From the NCBI GenBank assembly GCA_922989275.2, contig OV277866.1, forward strand, positions 75,180,328-75,244,327: 64,000 nt of DNA, read 5' to 3'. The DNA comes from Gari tellinella. Lineage: Eukaryota; Mollusca; Bivalvia; Cardiida; Psammobiidae. The position numbers and the translations under genes were made by a program. A model generated the notes under the pieces. The model had not been told where the DNA came from, did no database searches, and saw only the letters and a list, made by a program, of their open reading frames with translations. Below, one piece after another: positions 58,830 to 64,000 of the stretch. Each line of letters begins with the position of its first letter. The stretch's first letter is position 1.

Positions 58830-59230
58830 TGCAATTAAATCACTTATGACAACCGATCAAACAGCAAATAATTCGACCGAGTGGGAACCGATTTAAGCCC
58901 GACCGTTTCATATCAATCTGCTTAAAGTAATCGCGCTCGAAAAAGAGGAAAACGGATTATTTTTCATGGTCAACTTAAGGCAACCCTGCTACATTTGTAG
59001 CGGCATGATTTGAAAAAAATTCTAATTTGAAAAAAATTATCAAATCATGTCAATTTTTTCAAATCATGTTTTCACAATCGACATGATTTGAAAAAAAAAA
59101 CATAATTTGAAATTTGTTTACAAATCATGTCGAAAACCGGCATCTGTAAATTTGATTAAACATGATTTGAAAAAAAAAAAATTATAAAAAAAAGTTTTTA
59201 CATAGGTTGGTATTTAATAGAATGCATATA

Positions 59231-59300
59231 TTATTATTATTATTATTATTATATCAGATTTATATAGCGCTCTTTTCACACAGGGGTTGTGCGTTCAAAA
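59231..59300 (-). mobile_element. 70-bp CR1-like LINE tail inserted in the left arm
   Basis: (ATT)n followed by ATCAGATTTATATAGCGCTC and the rest of the 3' end, as at 38769-38840. The right arm has the uninterrupted target (GCCTATATTAAGTATTTATA in arm orientation). Extreme 5' truncation. Confidence 0.85.
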
Positions 59301-59447
59301 GTATTTATATAAGTGTTTCCAGCAACGCAACACAGTGAATACAGTTGAGTTATTTGAATGTGAAATAAGACAGTCAGTAGAAATAATAGCTTCATAAATG
59401 GCACGGATTTGTATCTCATGGGGCTGCACATTTTGAATGGCGGCATG

Positions 59448-59475
59448 GCAAGGTCAAGGTCGTCCTTGAAGGTCA
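59448..59475 (+). promoter_or_regulatory. Cluster of extended nuclear-receptor half-sites, left arm
   Basis: GCAAGGTCA, TCAAGGTCG and TGAAGGTCA lie within 28 bp. TCAAGGTCA is the extended monomer site of ERR/FTZ-F1(NR5)-type receptors; activity is not shown. A second run with exact TCAAGGTCA is at 59580-59588 and the mirror cluster at 60996-61023. Confidence 0.45.
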
Positions 59476-59579
59476 AATATATAGGTGAATGTCATAACTT
59501 CTAAGCCAGTATATATAATTACTTAATACTTGACATGCGTTTGCATCTCATGGATCTGCACAGTTTGAATGGAAATATG

Positions 59580-59594
59580 TCAAGGTCAAGGTCG
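59580..59594 (+). promoter_or_regulatory. Exact TCAAGGTCA half-site, second run
   Basis: TCAAGGTCA (59580-59588) overlaps TCAAGGTCG (59586-59594), within a partial tandem copy of the arm sequence. Confidence 0.45.
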
Positions 59595-60995
59595 TCCTTC
59601 AATGTCAAGGGCGGAAAGCCGGACATAGAGTTGTTTCACAAAAGCATCTTGTTTCTTCTTTGTTTAAGGATGTCTTTTTTTCGAAATTCTACGCACCTCT
59701 CCCTAACCGAAAACCCTGGATCTACACCTAGATGTGCATGCAACATGGCAGTTATGGTGTTGTTTGTAAGGTTTGGAGGACAGCATAAGGTCATGTTGGA
59801 TGACGGGAGGTAATACTGACATGTGGTTGGACTGGCAGGCGGATGGGCTGGTTGGCTTTATCAGTTCTCTGATGACGATTTTGAAATCTATTTGTTTTCA
59901 TGCCAGATGATTATGCATATTTCGTCATGGGCGTATGAATTGCTTAAATAAACTGCTATGATGCCTTTCTTAAGTTAATGGTGCGATGATTGACAGTCCA
60001 ATAAAAATTGAGGATACAGAATGTTTATTAAGGTGTTAGTATACAGTGTAAGGGTTTGGTCCATACTCCTTGAACTGGTACTATGTGCCCTCATTAAAAA
60101 CATATAAACAAACAGGTAAATCTCTTTTACTAAGTTGTCCGATTTTTAATTTGCTTTTGTTTATTTCCGATAGGGTCGGTACTAATTTCCGTATATCGAT
60201 AGAATTCGAAATATCGTATCGTACAACGTTACATTGCGTAATAGTATGAGACCTATGAACCACGAATCATTTATAATTGCCAGGTCAATTTAACAGAGCT
60301 TAATTTTCAACTGGACTAGGCAAAGAGTTATTCAATATAGGTCTAAGCACCACCGGTGTAGCAACATGATTTGAGAAAACAAAAATTGTTTTTCAAATCA
60401 AATCAACAATATTTTAGATCATGTTTTCACACTTGACATGATTTGAAAAAGACCACATCAAACTAGATATTTTTTCAAATCCTGATGTTACACACCGGCT
60501 TGAAAAGAGTTGGTCTTCATTTTTAAAAAAAACAAAGGCATTTTGTTAATGATGACATTGTCATATCAAACACAATTAAACAGACGTTAAGGACATAAAT
60601 ATATAAACAGACATCTACAAACTGTAAGAATAACTTATATCTCAACCATATATATATATGTAGAAAGAGACATGCCCGGTTGTGGGGCTTTTTTCGAAAT
60701 CAGACCTTTTATGTGGGGTATACTTAAAATACGGGGTCTATACAGTACCCCACAAGTTTGGAGCCTATTTGCACATAACAAATGATGTTCTAAAGCATAT
60801 AAGTCTGGGTCTCACAATCAGGTTTTATATCGAGATCTTATTTGGATTGTCTCCCCCTTGACCTTGGTGCTTTTACGGGGTATATATAGAACAAATGTAT
60901 ATATTTTGAAAAGAGAACTCCGTATCGCGGTTTCACATAGGGACCCCGCAATATACATACATCGGGTCAGTGACATTCACCTACATGTAAATATT

Positions 60996-61023
60996 TGACC
61001 TTCAAGGACGACCTTGACCTTGA
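60996..61023 (-). promoter_or_regulatory. Nuclear-receptor half-site cluster, right arm
   Basis: TGACCTTCA, CGACCTTGA and TGACCTTGA; the last is an exact reverse complement of TCAAGGTCA (61015-61023). Mirror of 59448-59475. Confidence 0.45.
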
Positions 61024-61405
61024 CATGCCTCCATTTAAAATGTGCAGCCCAATGAGATACAAATACATACCATTTATGAAGCTTTTATTTGTACTGACTG
61101 TCTTATTTCACATTCAAATAACTCAACTATATTCACTGTGATGCGGTGCCGGAAACACGTATATAAATACTTAATATAGGCATGCTATTAAATACCAGCC
61201 TATGTAAAAACTTTTTTTTAAAAAAAACTTTTTTTTTCAAATCATGTTGAATCAAATTTACAGATGCCGGGTTTCGACATGATTTGTAAAAAAAATTCAA
61301 ATTATGTTTTTTTTCAAATCATGTCGACTGTGAAAACATGATTTGAAAAAAATGACATGAGTTGATAAAACTTTTCAAAGTAGATTTTTTTTCAAATCAT
61401 GCCGC

Positions 61406-64000
61406 AAACCCTACTCATGACAACGTATGGTCCATGTCATAGTTTAACCATTTATTTGAACAGTTGTTATTCATAAAACATGCACATTCATCACGGTCTT
61501 ATTTTTCATTTTATGTTTTATTCATCATAAACGACTTTTTAGATCAAAGCGTGCCATAATGAAAGATGATCATAAATGTATTGATAAACTAACTGAGAAA
61601 ACTATGTTCTTATCTAAGTAGCGTGGTATGGACTTTACGTGTAACCCCTCTTTTCCTTTCAAGGATTATTATCGTTTTTCCAAAAAGGGTTTGTCCTGAT
61701 GAGACGCCGTGTAACGATATAAGCCCTTTGGTACTATTTACGATATTGATGTTTAATATACGATAACATTAATGTTTTTTGAAAAAATCACCCAGATGCC
61801 TCTTTTTTTACAGAACAGAACAGAACAGATGTTTTATTTTTTCTTAAGCATAGAAGCGCATCATCATAACATATAATATTATAAATAATTACATAACACT
61901 GATGGTACTAAAATAATGAGATACAAGGCATGTTTAACAGAAATATCAAAATGGACCATGTATCCCGAGACTGCTCATCATCAGCACAGAGCTTCTAAAA
62001 GTTGACTATAAAAACCCTAAGACTTTCAATTTTATCTTTTTTTTTTAAACGCAATTACTTAAAGCAGGTTGAAAGTAAAGCAGAATGCGCCTTAAGGCAT
62101 TCGGCTTCTTCCTCAACTCGGTTTAAGCTACACTCTGCTAGTATAAAAATCCGAAGAAGTTTGGAAAAATCTTAAAAATGGCAGCCCTGTTAGCAACATA
62201 AGAAAGGAAATTTTCATTCTCACATTTAACCCGAAGTCAGCGCAGCACCACCGCATCTGCGAGTTACGTTACTCGAGGATACGGCAGTATTGCACTGACT
62301 AGATTTAGATCTAAACTAGTTAAACGCATTCATATATATTTAACACAATTAAGAAAACTATTTGGTATAGTAATGCACATCAACAAACAAATCACAAATA
62401 GTTCACTAAGTTATTAAAATTTGACCTTGCTTATAAAAATTAAGATTTAAATTTAGATCTATAAATCTTTACACCCACAAATATAAACAACTTGACTTTT
62501 TTTACCACGACACATCACGTCATTGTATACGTAGCAATGGTGACGTACATAGATGACGCAATAAGCCACGTGGGGAAAATTGTGTACTATTTTTATACAC
62601 TTTGGAACTTCTGCGTAAAATACTTGTGACGTAATTACATTACGTCATAGCTACCTCATCAGAACACGTGATAGTAACTAACAACATTACACCATAGCGA
62701 CACGTATACTTATCAATAACAACAATATATTTGCTAAGAGTACACTTGTTAAATATGCAAACAGTAAAGATTCCGAACAGAGGGCTCCTTAATGGACCCT
62801 CTGATCAGGCTCTGTACTGCTTGTCATTATAATCGTTAAAATGGCATTGGCTTTTAAAATTGGAGATTGGATTTTTTCTTTTGCATTTTCAGGGGATGCC
62901 CACTAACTGCAGGCTTCTTTTGTTACAGCTCATAACGCATGACAGTGACGGTATTAGAATACGGATATTTAATATAAAGTAACTAAATATGTATATATAT
63001 GTTTTTATTCAATTAATTGTTCTTTAGAAAACAATATTAACATACACAATACTGGTGACATATACACACTATCCCTAGATAAATACCGAACTACAGATTC
63101 CGAACGGATTACATGTGTAACATAACCGACGGCATTTGTGTTAAATAACCCCCTTTGTTTAGTCCGGCTATATCTATATCGTCTGCTTTTAACATTTATT
63201 CAAATTAATTTCATACATTTTTAAGTAAAGAAACATACAGACGAGTGTTAAACAGTTTAATGTAAAGCGGTGTCTGATCTTGATTAATATTGTTTGCAAA
63301 TATCAGTCAAGTCGCGAGCAGCAGGCGAAGGGTTAACCGTTTGTTTAACTACGTAAAAAGGGTATTCGCCGACATCGTGTACCTATGACGTCAATGCAAT
63401 ATGTGTCATAATCACAATGCACCACTCGTTCATACAGATATAACGTATACATGTTTGGGTGAGTAAATCAATAATAAATATACCTGAAAAATGATTAACA
63501 TCACTGAAACTACGAAATTCATAAGGCATTGCATGTATCAACATTTTGGTTTTAAAAAGTTATCAAAACTGAACAAAGCCTCATTTGCATCGTTTACAAA
63601 AACGTATGTTCAACACTCGAAAAAACTCTTTTCGTTTTGTACAGTATTTGTATTTCATTTAGTAAAACTAATCTAATCGTGCGTAACAAAACTATTTCAA
63701 AAGTAGTATAAGTTTGCTTATTTTATACCACTGTTGTATCATCTCAATCAACTACTTTCTTGGTACTATCCCAGAGGTAGGAGATAATGTGTAAATTAAA
63801 CCATAGTTAGAGGCTGTAAAGCGTGATTTTCCTGCCATCAAGGTTTGAACTCTACATGTATCGATGACTTGCCTGTTCATTGACGAAATTATAACTGAAG
63901 CGAAATTATAGATTGACGTAATTTGTAAGCTGCCTATCATTATAAAAAATCTTCCTGGAGCTACAGGTCATAAACCTTGGGGAAAAATACTTGAGGAGTG
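61406..64000. other. Non-coding region with CRE-like cluster
   Basis: No gene recognised. Palindromic-family fragments occur at 61685-61717 (TTTGTCCTGATGAGACGCCG), near 62785-62822 and at 63252-63300 (AAACAGTTTAAT ... TGATCTTGATTAATATTG). AGAACAGAACAGAACAG lies near 61814. Confidence 0.5.
62512..62647. promoter_or_regulatory. Cluster of TGACGTMA/TACGTCA motifs and E-boxes
   Basis: CACGTCA, GTGACGTAC and GATGACGC are followed by a perfect inverted pair TGACGTAAT (62627-62635) / ATTACGTCA (62639-62647). CCACGTGG and CACGTG words lie in the same stretch. Possible bZIP/bHLH binding region; no adjacent gene is visible, so a promoter role is speculative. Confidence 0.3.

Larger units (their letters stand above)
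59000..61405. mobile_element. 2.4-kb foldback element with ~430-bp arms and CATGATTTG-rich termini
   Basis: The left arm 59000-59493 and right arm 60972-61405 are inverted copies. Ends read GCGGCATGATTTGAAAAAAA, and CATGATTTGAAAAA/TTTTTCAAATCATG is reiterated. The inner arm contains TGTGAAATAAGACAGTCAGT, ATGGGCTGCACATTTT-type words and CAAGGTCAAGGTCGTCCTTG. The left arm alone carries a 70-bp LINE tail at 59231-59300. A third CATGATTTG cluster sits in the loop (60357-60500, beginning TGTAGCAACATGATTTG). No transposase is visible and no target duplication is certain. Confidence 0.8.

Overview
The window looks like non-genic, transposon-rich nuclear DNA from a metazoan, most probably a bivalve mollusc. 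It is AT-rich with CA/TG microsatellites and dense fossil and young transposable elements. It carries several copies of a Penelope-like element (PLE) whose features match the Naiad PLEs reported from clams, plus an L1-like LINE, a CR1-like LINE and a mariner. The organism call is inference. I found no convincing host protein-coding exon, rRNA or functional tRNA gene in 64 kb; every credible coding stretch belongs to a mobile element.

Layout. 1-2290: no gene. 2333-12598: a 10.3-kb hAT-like insertion with an 8-bp target-site duplication and GTAATC-rich terminal inverted repeats. It contains a long, well-preserved LINE (ORF1 3678-4928, ORF2 frame 4929-8720), an eight-copy ~155-bp satellite (9230-10490) and a 36-bp minisatellite (12202-12410). 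12607-18255: non-coding, with hairpins and a four-copy repeat carrying TGACGTCA sites. 18256-19901: foldback element with ~480-bp arms. 20530-23101: two 5'-truncated PLE tails. 28557-29095: TTAA-flanked MITE with a tRNA-like pol III promoter. 30309-33603: long PLE copy C. 36643-37877: complete but decayed mariner with TIRs and TA duplication. 38769-40886: 5'-truncated CR1-like LINE. 40887-44428: PLE copy D, itself interrupted by another PLE tail. 45311-45401: hairpin MITE. 45554-47640: PLE copy E. 47641-58240: mostly empty, with a perfect 63-nt palindrome and a 166-nt hairpin. 58244-58829 and 59000-61405: two further foldback elements. 61406-64000: non-coding with a CRE-like cluster.

The most interesting signals are these. 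(1) The PLE reading frame contains in-frame TGA codons, two of them at identical positions in two independent copies. One falls at the position expected for the first Cys of the CxC motif. A textbook SECIS-like hairpin (AUGA / 12-bp helix / apical AAA / GGAU) overlaps the true stop codon, so this is a probable selenoprotein retrotransposon. (2) The LINE ORF1 and ORF2 form one continuous frame broken only by a single TAG, and ORF2 has no AUG before its endonuclease. (3) A dispersed palindromic family (core AGACGCCG..CGGCGTCT inside GATC-rich and AAACAGTTT arms) occurs about a dozen times, once as a perfect 63-nt palindrome, and was the target of the hAT-like insertion. (4) Four elements have long inverted arms built from short reiterated words; one carries nuclear-receptor-type TCAAGGTCA half-sites.
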